The translations under genes were made by a program, and so were the position numbers. A stretch of 64,000 bases of DNA from Nostoc edaphicum CCNP1411 (GTDB lineage Bacteria; Cyanobacteriota; Cyanobacteriia; Cyanobacteriales; Nostocaceae): contig NZ_CP054698.1 in assembly GCF_014023275.1 (NCBI RefSeq), positions 372,001 to 436,000 of the forward strand, written 5' to 3'. The notes beneath the pieces were generated by a model. It saw only the letters and a program-made list of their open reading frames with translations. It made no database searches and had not been told where the DNA came from. Shown piece after piece: positions 9,558 through 18,377 of this stretch; position 1 is the first letter of the stretch, and each line of letters starts with the position of its first letter.

Positions 9558-9590
9558 AGCTCCCAAAGTCAGTTAGAATTTGGGAGCTTT
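9558..9590 (+). terminator. Rho-independent terminator after 6S RNA
   Basis: AGCTCCCAAA (9558-9567) pairs perfectly with TTTGGGAGCT (9579-9588) around an 11-base loop, ending in T residues. Confidence 0.85.
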
Positions 9591-9629
9591 AATTATCTAA
9601 CAGAATTCAGGAGTCAAGAGTCAGAATGG

Positions 9630-9695
9630 GCTAAACCTTAGCTATCCGCTAACAGAATGAATTCTGTACGAAAAAGTGGATAGCTAAGGTTTAGC
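9630..9695. repeat. 18-bp inverted repeat with inner palindrome
   Basis: GCTAAACCTTAGCTATCC at 9630-9647 and its exact complement at 9678-9695 enclose 30 bases containing ACAGAATGAATTCTGT. GAATTCTGA-type repeats flank it on both sides (9600-9625, 9800-9830). The rest of 9591-9920 holds more small hairpins (for example CACCAAATT..AATTTGGTG near 9737-9759) and the promoter of the next gene, but no gene. Confidence 0.75.
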
Positions 9696-9920
9696 GAGTA
9701 TTTTCGAGTCGTGTCTGAATAACTGGGTTTAAGACCCCACCAAATTGAAAATTTGGTGTGCAACAATTCTATGGCGGATCTGAATCCCCCACTGATTTAT
9801 TCTGAATTCTGAATTCTGTATTCTTCTTCAATTAAATCAGTTTAAAATAAGCAAACTTGACAGTAAAGATTGCCATGTTTTTGGGAAACCTAGATACTGA
9901 GGTTTCAAGAATTAAGCCCT

Positions 9921-12900
9921 ATGGTCAGCATTCCCGGATATCACGTTAGCAAAGAACTCTACAACGGTTCTCGAACCTTGGTTTATCGCGCTAATCGAGA
10001 AACTGATCAAAAGTCTGTGGTGATTAAGCTGATGAAAACCGCTTATCCCAGTTTCAGCGAATTGATCCAGTTTCGCAACCAGTTCACCATCGCCAAAAAT
10101 TTGAATCTACCTGGAATCATCCAAACCTATAGTCTGGAACCCTATCAGAATGGCTATGTGTTAGTGATGGAAGACTTTGGGGGAATTTCTCTAAAGCAGT
10201 GGCAAGATAGAAAAGAGAATAGAAGAATAGGGGAAACACCACAAGCTCTCATTGAGTTTTTACAAATAGCGATCGCACTGTGCAATACATTAGATATTCT
10301 AATTCGTTCTCGGATCGTTCACAAAGATATTAAACCTGCCAATATTTTAATTCATCCAGAAACTAAAGAAGTTAAGTTAATTGACTTTAGTATTGCATCT
10401 TTATTGCCACGAGAAACTCAAAGCCTCATGAGTCCTAATGTATTAGAAGGGACACTTGGCTATTTGTCTCCAGAGCAAACTGGAAGAATGAATCGGGGGA
10501 TTGATTACCGGACTGATTTTTATTCTCTGGGTGTAACTTTTTACGAATTACTAACAGGGCAATTACCATTTCAATCACACGAACCAATGGAATTGGTACA
10601 TTGTCATATTGCCAAACTTCCACCACTTTTAGGGGAGAGGGGACAGGGGACAGGGAATAGGCAAGAGATTCCTCAAGTTCTCTGTGACATTGTGATGAAA
10701 TTGATGGCGAAAAATGCTGAAGACCGCTATCAGAGCGCATTAGGACTGAAATATGATTTAGAAAATTGTTTAGCTCAACTCAAGGAGACGGGGAAAATTG
10801 TAAGTTTCCCAATTGCTCAACGGGATGTGTGCGATCGCTTTATTATCCCAGAAAAACTCTATGGTCGCGAGCATGAAGTTGAAACTCTGCTCAAAGCATT
10901 TGAACGCGTTACCAACCCCCCTGAATCCCTTACCAAGGGGGGACTAAGGGGGGTAGAATTAATGTTGGTAGCTGGTTTTTCTGGTATCGGTAAAACAGCA
11001 ATTGTTAACGAGGTTCACAAACCGATTGTCCGACAGCGGGGCTACTTCATTAAAGGCAAATTTGACCAATTTAATCGGAATATTCCCTTCTCTGCTTTTG
11101 TGCAGGCTTTTCGAGACTTAATGGGACAATTACTAAGTGAAAGTGATGTCCAATTGTCAACTTGGAAAAATAAAATTTTACAAGTGCTGGGGGATGAGGG
11201 GCAAGTCATTCTTGAGGTAATTCCTGAACTAGAACAAATTATTGGTCAACAACCACCTGCAACGGAACTTTCACAGAGTGCAGCCCAGAATCGCTTCAAT
11301 TTACTCTTTCAAAAGTTCATTCAGATATTCACCACAAAAGAACATCCATTAGTAATTTTCCTCGATGATTTGCAGTGGGCTGATTCTGCATCACTCAAAT
11401 TTATACAGTTGTTGATGAGCGAGTCAGGAAGTGGCTCTTTACTTTTAATTGGGGCTTATCGAGACAATGAAGTATCTACCGCGCATCAGTTGATGTTGAC
11501 TTTAGCGGAGATTCGTAAAGCCAATGCGACAATTAACAGCATTACTTTAGCTCCGTTAAGTAATGCTAGTTTAAATCAATTAGTGGTTGATACCTTGAGT
11601 TGTTCGAGTAAAACTGCTCAACCCCTAACGCAACTCGTCTATCAAAAAACTCAAGGAAATCCATTTTTTGCAACCCACTTTCTCAAAGTATTATATGAAG
11701 ATGGGCTGATTACTTTTAATTCCGAGCTAGGGTACTGGCAATGCGATCTTGTTGCTGTGAAAGCACTTGCCCTTACCGATGATGTCGTAGAATTCGTAGC
11801 GCTACAGTTGCAAAAGTTGCCAGATGCAACGCAAAATGTGTTGAAATTAGCTGCATGTATTGGCAACCAGTTTGATTTGCTAACCTTAGCAATTGTTTCT
11901 GAACAATCGGAAACCGAAACAGCAGCATCTTTATGGAAAGCTTTGCAAGAAGGGTTAGTTTTACCTACTAGTGAAGTTTATAAATTTTTTCAAGATAATG
12001 AACATAATTCTGACTCAAACCCCTTAAATTCTAATTTCCAAGTCCCTATCTACAAATTTTTACATGACCGGGTGCAGCAAGCGGCTTACTCTCTAATCCC
12101 AGATGAAGAGAAACAATTTACCCATCTTAAAATTGGTCAATTACTCTTACAAAATACCTCTGAATCACAGCAAGAGGAGCGAATTTTCGAGATTGTTAGT
12201 CAGTTAAATCGAGGAATACTACTAATTATCCAACCGACTGAACGTCAACAATTAGCTCAGTTAAATCTGAATGCTGGTCGAAAAGCGAAAGAATCTACCG
12301 CTTATAGTGCAGCAATTCATTACTTCTATTCTGGAATTCAACTGCTACCGATTAATAGTTGGGAAATCGCCTACGAATTGACTCTAAGTTTATACGAAGA
12401 AGCTGCCGAAGCAGCCTTTCTCAACAATGAATTTGAGCAAATGGAATCTCTAATCCAGGTTGTCATCGAAAAAACAACCACCTTACTGGATAGAGTAAAA
12501 GTTTATGAAGTGCAACTCCAAGCTTATCAGGTGCGGAATCAATCATTCAAAGCGATCGCAACTGGGCGTGAACTGCTGGCTCAACTTGGGGTAACATTAC
12601 CTGAATCAGTAACACCTCCAGACATTCAGCAATATGTAGTCAACACGCTCTCCACCTTGGCTGGCAGAAGTATTGAGGGCTTAGTTGATTTGCCATTGAT
12701 GGATGATATCAAAGCTTTGGTTGCTTTGCGGATTATGGCTAGCATTGCTCCCGCCATCCACCAAACTGCCCCTTATCTGTTCCCAATTATTGCCTGCGAA
12801 GAGGTGAATTTATCTCTTAAATACGGCAATGCACCACTTTCTGCACCAGGATATGCAGATTTTGGAATTGTACTTAATATTTGTAACCAACTTGAGTCAG

Positions 12901-15389
12901 GCTACGAATTTGGCCAGCTAGGTTTAATGCTTGTGGATAGACTTCAAGCAAAATCTGTTCAAAGCATGACTCTATTTAAGGTGGGTGCATTGAATCAATT
13001 TAATAAACAACATATTCGCACCTCAATTAGTTTATTACAGGAATCCCATAGTCTTGGATTAGAAACAGGCGATTTTTTTCACGTGCTGGCATCGATGATT
13101 TTTAAGTTATTCTATGTCTATTTAAGTGGCACAGAAGTTTTGGAAATTATCTTAGCAGATATCAAAGCCTACGAGTCTAATTATGCCAAAAATCAACGCT
13201 TATTAAATTGGTCTAATATCGTCTCTCAAACCATTAAAAATCTCACCGAGTATAGCGACTATCCAGACTCCCTGATTGGTGAAGATTGTCAAGAAGAAGA
13301 ACTCTTATCTGCGCTCCTCCAAGAAAAGGACGAATTAACACTACATATATTTTTCTTAAGTAAGTTAACACTTAGTTATTTGTTTGAGAATTTTCCGGCA
13401 GCAGTTGAAAATGGAAATCAGGGAGAGCAATACCTCGATGGTGGCGCAGGAATGCTATCTGTGCCTGTTTTCTACTATTACGATTCTCTGTCTCGGCTGG
13501 CTGTCTATCCAACGGCTGAACCATCTCAACAAGAACAATTACTCTTAAAGGTTGGCGAAAACCAGGAAAAATTGCAGTTTCGAGCCAAATTTGCACCGAT
13601 GAATTTCCAACACAAATATGATTTGGTGGAAGCCGAACGGCATCGGGTTTTAGGTGAAAAAATAGCAGCAATAGAATTATACGATCGCGCCATAACTCTA
13701 GCGAAAGAAAACCAATATATCCAAGAAGAAGCCTTGAGCAATGAGTTAGCTGCCAAGTTCTACCTCGACTGGGGCAAAGAAAAAATCGCCCAAGTTTATA
13801 TGCAAGAAGCTTATTACTGCTATGCTCGTTGGGGCGCTAAAGCCAAAACTGAAGACTTAGAAAAACGCTATCCTCAACTTCTTGCTCTCATCTTACAAGC
13901 GCAATTTAATCACTTTCAACTGAGTTCAACCGTCGATGGATCATCATTCCCACATCAAACCATCCACACAAACCTTTCTAGCAGCAGTATTTCGGAAGCC
14001 CTCGATTTTGCCACCATTTTTAAAGTCTCACAAGCTCTCTCCAGTGAAATTCAATTAGAGCAATTGCTCACTACCCTCTTGCAAGTGGTGATGGAAAATG
14101 CTGGAGCGAAAAAAGCTGCCCTACTTGTACTCGAACAGGGCAACTTAGTGGTTAAAGCTGTAGCTACCATCAATGAAGGAGTTACTATAGTATCTGTACC
14201 ATTGTCAAGCAGCCAAAACATTCCGATCGCATTGGTAAACTATGTCAAACACAGCTTAAAAACTGTGGTGCTGGATGATGCAACAGCAAAAAACGATTTT
14301 ATTACTGACCAATATTTCATGCAGGAACAACCCAAAAGTGTGTTGTGTACGTCGATTTTGCGTCATGGCCAATTAATCGGGTTACTATATCTGGAAAATA
14401 AGTTGACAATTGGTGCATTTACAAGCGATCGCCTAGAAGTTATCCAACTGCTATGCGCTCAAGCTGCCATTTCTCTAGAAAATGCCCGTCTTTATCAAGA
14501 ATCTCAAAATTATGCCCAACAGTTAGAGCGATCGCTACAAGAACTTGAGCATACCCAATTACAAATGGTGCAAAACGAAAAAATGGCAACCTTGGGCAAT
14601 TTAGTTGCTGGGGTGGCACATGAAATTAATAATCCCATTGGATTTTTGAAAGGCAGCCTTAACAATGCCGAAGAGTATATTCAAGACTTATTCGCCCATA
14701 TCCAATGCTATCAACAACATCATCCCAATCCGGCGATCGCAGTCATTGAGCATGGCGAAGAAATTGACCTAGAATTCTTGACTGAAGACTTACCAAAGCT
14801 AGTAGGCTCAATGAAGGTGGCTTCAGAAAGGATCAAAGATATTAGCATCAGCCTCCGCACCTTCTCCAGAGCCGATACAACCGAAAAAGTTGCTTGTAAC
14901 CTCCATGAAGGGATTGAGAGTACCCTGTTGATTTTGAAGTATCGCCTCAAAGCTAACGAAAAACGTCCAGCAATTGAAGTCATCACTGAATATGGAAAAT
15001 TACCACCAGTTAAGTGCTTTTTAGGACAGCTAAATCAAGTATTTATGAACATCCTCGCTAACGCCATTGATGCCTTAGATACTTCTTGCGAGGGGCTTTC
15101 TTTTGCCCAAGCGCAAGCCAATCATCACCAAATACTGATTCACAGCGAAGTATCCAGTGAGCAAAACATGGTGGTAATTCGCATCAAAGATAACGGTCAA
15201 GGGATGCCAGAGGAGATTAGATCGCGGATATTTGATCACCTGTTTACAACAAAAGAAGTTGGGAAGGGAACAGGATTAGGACTCGCGATCGCTCGTCAAA
15301 TTGTCGAAGAAACCCATAATGGACGGTTGAGTTGCAATTCTGTGCTTGGCGAAGGAACAGAATTTGTCATTGAGATTCCAGTGTTTTAA
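9921..15389 (+). CDS. Ser/Thr kinase - AAA ATPase - GAF - histidine kinase fusion
   Basis: 1822-residue soluble multidomain signalling protein of the type abundant in filamentous cyanobacteria (HstK-like). Order: Hanks-type kinase (about 1-285, loop HKDIKPANIL, DFS in place of DFG, SPEQTGR), AAA/STAND ATPase (Walker A GFSGIGKT at 352-359, Walker B VIFLDDLQWAD), a long helical TPR-like region (about 700-1330), GAF (about 1365-1515), coiled coil, DHp with phospho-acceptor H1567 (VAHEINNP), and HATPase (NILANAIDAL, DNGQGMP, GTGLGLAIARQ). Two in-frame low-complexity insertions, near residues 237-250 and 332-346, match dispersed intergenic repeats. No response regulator is adjacent; targets are unknown. 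Confidence 0.95.
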   Translation: MVSIPGYHVSKELYNGSRTLVYRANRETDQKSVVIKLMKTAYPSFSELIQFRNQFTIAKNLNLPGIIQTYSLEPYQNGYVLVMEDFGGISLKQWQDRKENRRIGETPQALIEFLQIAIALCNTLDILIRSRIVHKDIKPANILIHPETKEVKLIDFSIASLLPRETQSLMSPNVLEGTLGYLSPEQTGRMNRGIDYRTDFYSLGVTFYELLTGQLPFQSHEPMELVHCHIAKLPPLLGERGQGTGNRQEIPQVLCDIVMKLMAKNAEDRYQSALGLKYDLENCLAQLKETGKIVSFPIAQRDVCDRFIIPEKLYGREHEVETLLKAFERVTNPPESLTKGGLRGVELMLVAGFSGIGKTAIVNEVHKPIVRQRGYFIKGKFDQFNRNIPFSAFVQAFRDLMGQLLSESDVQLSTWKNKILQVLGDEGQVILEVIPELEQIIGQQPPATELSQSAAQNRFNLLFQKFIQIFTTKEHPLVIFLDDLQWADSASLKFIQLLMSESGSGSLLLIGAYRDNEVSTAHQLMLTLAEIRKANATINSITLAPLSNASLNQLVVDTLSCSSKTAQPLTQLVYQKTQGNPFFATHFLKVLYEDGLITFNSELGYWQCDLVAVKALALTDDVVEFVALQLQKLPDATQNVLKLAACIGNQFDLLTLAIVSEQSETETAASLWKALQEGLVLPTSEVYKFFQDNEHNSDSNPLNSNFQVPIYKFLHDRVQQAAYSLIPDEEKQFTHLKIGQLLLQNTSESQQEERIFEIVSQLNRGILLIIQPTERQQLAQLNLNAGRKAKESTAYSAAIHYFYSGIQLLPINSWEIAYELTLSLYEEAAEAAFLNNEFEQMESLIQVVIEKTTTLLDRVKVYEVQLQAYQVRNQSFKAIATGRELLAQLGVTLPESVTPPDIQQYVVNTLSTLAGRSIEGLVDLPLMDDIKALVALRIMASIAPAIHQTAPYLFPIIACEEVNLSLKYGNAPLSAPGYADFGIVLNICNQLESGYEFGQLGLMLVDRLQAKSVQSMTLFKVGALNQFNKQHIRTSISLLQESHSLGLETGDFFHVLASMIFKLFYVYLSGTEVLEIILADIKAYESNYAKNQRLLNWSNIVSQTIKNLTEYSDYPDSLIGEDCQEEELLSALLQEKDELTLHIFFLSKLTLSYLFENFPAAVENGNQGEQYLDGGAGMLSVPVFYYYDSLSRLAVYPTAEPSQQEQLLLKVGENQEKLQFRAKFAPMNFQHKYDLVEAERHRVLGEKIAAIELYDRAITLAKENQYIQEEALSNELAAKFYLDWGKEKIAQVYMQEAYYCYARWGAKAKTEDLEKRYPQLLALILQAQFNHFQLSSTVDGSSFPHQTIHTNLSSSSISEALDFATIFKVSQALSSEIQLEQLLTTLLQVVMENAGAKKAALLVLEQGNLVVKAVATINEGVTIVSVPLSSSQNIPIALVNYVKHSLKTVVLDDATAKNDFITDQYFMQEQPKSVLCTSILRHGQLIGLLYLENKLTIGAFTSDRLEVIQLLCAQAAISLENARLYQESQNYAQQLERSLQELEHTQLQMVQNEKMATLGNLVAGVAHEINNPIGFLKGSLNNAEEYIQDLFAHIQCYQQHHPNPAIAVIEHGEEIDLEFLTEDLPKLVGSMKVASERIKDISISLRTFSRADTTEKVACNLHEGIESTLLILKYRLKANEKRPAIEVITEYGKLPPVKCFLGQLNQVFMNILANAIDALDTSCEGLSFAQAQANHHQILIHSEVSSEQNMVVIRIKDNGQGMPEEIRSRIFDHLFTTKEVGKGTGLGLAIARQIVEETHNGRLSCNSVLGEGTEFVIEIPVF

Positions 15390-15533
15390 CTAATTCGCGA
15401 TTTTTCTCTCAATGCATAACACTCCTAACTTTTTGGTAGTGCGGAGAACAGCAATAGCATAATTCTACAAATCTGTATAACTTGATTCTAAATTAGGTAT
15501 CGTTCAGAGTTAAGATGACACAATTGCGTCAAA

Positions 15534-16820
15534 TTGTGGTTAAAGCTACAAAAATTGTTAAAACAACTAACTAATACCGTATTTCCAGCCTCAGTCTTCC
15601 GACTAGAGAGTGGTTTAACTTTTATTCATCAAGAAATTCCCACCACTCCTGTAGTTGTGGCGGATGTTTGGGTGCGTGCTGGAGCCAGCCTAGAGCCAAA
15701 ACCGTGGTTCGGTATGGCGCACTTTTTAGAACACATGATTTTTAAAGGTACGGCAATGCTACCCCCTGGGATGTTCGATTCCAAAGTTGAAAACCGGGGT
15801 GGCGTCAGTAATGCGGCGACAAGCTATGACTATGCTCATTATTCACTCACCACAGCTGCCCCTTATTTAAAAGATACTCTGCCCTACTTGGGAGAACTCT
15901 TGCTGAATGCGGCAATTCCAGAAGATGAATTTAGCCGCGAACGAGATGTGGTACTAGAAGAAATTCGCTCTTGTCAGGACGATTCCGACTGGATAGGATT
16001 TCAAGCGCTGATTCAAAGCATCTATCCGCATCACCCTTACGGACGTTCGGTATTGGGTACTGAGCAAGAACTAATGCAGCAATCGCCAGAAGCAATGCGC
16101 TGTTTTCACCGCACTCACTATCAGCCGGAAAACATGACGGTGGTAATTGCCGGAGGTATAGGCCAGAAACCAGCTTTGGAAATGGTAAATCATTCCTTTG
16201 CTGATTTTGCCGAACGCTCGAATTGTCCGCAGTTTGAGAAAGTGGCAAAGCCAGTAATAACAGGAATTCACCGCCAAGAACTGTGTTTACCACGCATAGA
16301 GCAAGCGCGATTGTTGATGGCGTGGCTTGTACCAGGAGTAGAAGAAATTCGCACTGGCTACGGTTTAGATTTGTTGTCAGTGTTATTGGCAGAAGGGCGG
16401 ACTTCGCGTTTAGTGCGCGATTTGCGAGAAGATTTGCAATTGGTACAGGGAATTTACAGTAGTTTTTCTCTACAACGAGAATCAAGTTTATTTACAATTA
16501 CTGCCTGGTTGGAACCAGAAAATCTGGAGGAAGTAGAGTCCTTGATTTGCGCTCATTTGGATGATTTGCAGACTAGAGGAATTAGTGAACAGGAACTTGC
16601 CCGTACACGCAGGCTGCTATGTAATGAGTATGCATTTTCTACCGAAACGCCAAATCAACTTACAGGGCTTTATGGATATTACAATACCATCGCCCAAGCT
16701 GAATTAGCTGTGACATATCCCCAACAGATTCAGTCTTTTGATGCCAAAGAACTGCAAAAATTAGCTAAACAGTATCTCTCGCCGGAGAATTACGCGGTTA
16801 CTGTACTTAAACCGTGTTAA
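15534..16820 (+). CDS. M16 zinc metallopeptidase, catalytic subunit
   Basis: 428-residue M16B-type (processing-peptidase-like) protease. The inverted zinc motif HxxEH is seen as H63-F-L-E66-H67, with the downstream glutamate in RERDVVLEEI. The second, non-catalytic half contains the R/Y-type substrate element (SRLVRDLREDLQLVQGIYS). Start is TTG at 15534; no in-frame ATG or GTG lies nearby upstream, so the start is less certain. Paired with a downstream inactive homologue 129 bases away, it probably forms a heterodimer that degrades or matures peptides. Confidence 0.9.
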   Translation: MWLKLQKLLKQLTNTVFPASVFRLESGLTFIHQEIPTTPVVVADVWVRAGASLEPKPWFGMAHFLEHMIFKGTAMLPPGMFDSKVENRGGVSNAATSYDYAHYSLTTAAPYLKDTLPYLGELLLNAAIPEDEFSRERDVVLEEIRSCQDDSDWIGFQALIQSIYPHHPYGRSVLGTEQELMQQSPEAMRCFHRTHYQPENMTVVIAGGIGQKPALEMVNHSFADFAERSNCPQFEKVAKPVITGIHRQELCLPRIEQARLLMAWLVPGVEEIRTGYGLDLLSVLLAEGRTSRLVRDLREDLQLVQGIYSSFSLQRESSLFTITAWLEPENLEEVESLICAHLDDLQTRGISEQELARTRRLLCNEYAFSTETPNQLTGLYGYYNTIAQAELAVTYPQQIQSFDAKELQKLAKQYLSPENYAVTVLKPC

Positions 16821-16948
16821 GTATTGGGTATTGGGCATTGGGCATGGGGCATTGGGCATGGGGTATTAGTTTTTGACAAATGACAAATGACGAATGACAA
16901 ATGACGAATGACAAAGGACAAATGACAAATGACAAAGGACAAATGATA
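16821..16948. repeat. Heptanucleotide short tandem repeats (STRR)
   Basis: Two arrays lie between the M16 genes. 16822-16868 holds GGGCATT/GGGCATG/GGGTATT heptamers. 16874-16945 holds TGACAAA/TGACGAA heptamers, about ten units. Both types are classical cyanobacterial STRR sequences. The same GGGCATT family occurs at 47811-47905 and 63486-63535. Confidence 0.9.
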
Positions 16949-16949
16949 A

Positions 16950-18224
16950 ATGACAACCTTGCTGCAAAAATCGCCTATGCATCGCACCGTCTTGAACAAT
17001 GGCATTGTCGTGCTGGTGGCAGAAAATCCGGCTGCGGACATTATTGCAGCGCGAATTTTTGTGCGTGCCGGTAGTTGTAACGAAAACCGGGAGCTAGCAG
17101 GGTTGGCACATTTGTTATCGGCAGTGATGACAAAGGGATGCGATGGACTTTCTAGCTTGGAAATTGCAGAAATCGTCGAGTCTGTAGGGGCGAGTTTAAG
17201 TGCGGATGCTGGCACTGATTATTTTTTGCTATCTTTCAAAACGGTAACATCCGATTTTGGGGAAATTTTAACATTGGCAGGGCGGATTTTGCGATCGCCT
17301 ACTTTTCCCGAAACTCAAGTGGAATTAGAACGGCGTCTAGCACTCCAAGATATTCGTTCGCAAAAAGAGCAACCGTTCACCGTCGCCTTTGAACAAATGC
17401 GGCAGGTCATGTACCAAAATCACCCATACTCTATGTCAGTGCTGGGAGATGAAACCACCATGAGTCGCTTAACTCGTGAGGATTTAGTAGAGTATCACCA
17501 AACTTATTTCCGTCCAGACAATGTAGTAATTAGTATTGCTGGTAGGGTTACACCTACAGATGCCGTGGCATTGGTGGAAGAAGTTTTTGGTGATTGGCAA
17601 CCTACAACCCAAGCACTGCCAATACTGAATTTACCTGAGATTAAGGTAGAACCGCAGGTAAGAGTAAAGCCAGTACAGACACAACAATCAATTGTGATGC
17701 TCGGTTATTTGGGAACATCGGTGAGTTCTATTGACTATGCCCCACTGAAGTTGCTGTGTACCTACTTGGGAAATGGGCTTTCTAGTCGCTTGTTTGTGGA
17801 ATTGCGGGAAAAACGAGGTTTAGCTTATGAAGTATCCGCTTTTTACTCCACAAGGCTATTTCCAGCCTCCTTTGTGGTTTATATCGGTACGGCACCGGAG
17901 AATACCAGCATTGCCCTAGAAGGGCTGCGTACAGAAGTAGATTTACTCTCAACGACCGAAGTATCCGAAAGCGCACTCCAGGCTGCGAAAAATAAAATTT
18001 TGGGGCAATATGCTTTGGGTAAACAAACGAATGGGCAAATTGCTCAGATATACGGCTGGTATGAAATTTTGGGATTAGGAATTGATTTTGACACCAGATT
18101 TCAAGAATTGATTGCGGCTGTGAGTGCCCAGGATGCGATCGCCGCAGCTTGTAAGTATTTAAAAGAACCTTACTTGTCTTTAGTTGGGCAAGAAGAAGCA
18201 ATTAATCGTGCGATCGCATCATAG
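16950..18224 (+). CDS. M16-family peptidase, non-catalytic subunit
   Basis: 424-residue M16 homologue of the preceding gene. At the position of HxxEH it reads LAHLLSAVMTKG, so the catalytic Glu and second His are missing; the zinc site is lost and it should be inactive. The C-terminal R/Y region is well kept (SSRLFVELREKRGLAYEVSAFY), as in beta-MPP-type or partner subunits that bind substrate. The gene pair probably yields an active/inactive heterodimer, known for bacterial M16B enzymes. The start is the ATG after the TGACAAA repeats (CAAATGATAAATGACAACC); the repeats could influence its translation. Confidence 0.88.
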   Translation: MTTLLQKSPMHRTVLNNGIVVLVAENPAADIIAARIFVRAGSCNENRELAGLAHLLSAVMTKGCDGLSSLEIAEIVESVGASLSADAGTDYFLLSFKTVTSDFGEILTLAGRILRSPTFPETQVELERRLALQDIRSQKEQPFTVAFEQMRQVMYQNHPYSMSVLGDETTMSRLTREDLVEYHQTYFRPDNVVISIAGRVTPTDAVALVEEVFGDWQPTTQALPILNLPEIKVEPQVRVKPVQTQQSIVMLGYLGTSVSSIDYAPLKLLCTYLGNGLSSRLFVELREKRGLAYEVSAFYSTRLFPASFVVYIGTAPENTSIALEGLRTEVDLLSTTEVSESALQAAKNKILGQYALGKQTNGQIAQIYGWYEILGLGIDFDTRFQELIAAVSAQDAIAAACKYLKEPYLSLVGQEEAINRAIAS

Positions 18225-18274
18225 GCTTGCTCTCTAACCCTACTTTTTGAGAAGGGTTAGAGAGCAAGCCTATG
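18220..18274. terminator. Long perfect hairpin after the M16 pair
   Basis: A 22-bp arm starting CATAGGCTTGC at 18220-18241 is exactly complementary to 18253-18274, with an 11-base loop containing T5. It overlaps the stop codon of the M16 gene. It may act as terminator or RNA stabiliser; the arm length is also typical of a mobile palindromic repeat. Confidence 0.8.
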
Positions 18275-18377
18275 GGATTATGCGCGTAGCCCAGCAAAGA
18301 CATCGTAAAATGAAGCAGCTGTTTTTTAGACCAAGCGGCTGTACCATTAGCATGAGAATATTCTGGGAGTAAATTCC

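Noticed and set aside
15931..16485. 184-codon minus-strand frame opposite the first M16 gene
   Set aside because: Shadow of a well-supported gene with no recognisable domain.
16821..16948. CRISPR-like or small coding repeat
   Set aside because: Heptamer periodicity without spacers identifies STRR sequence.
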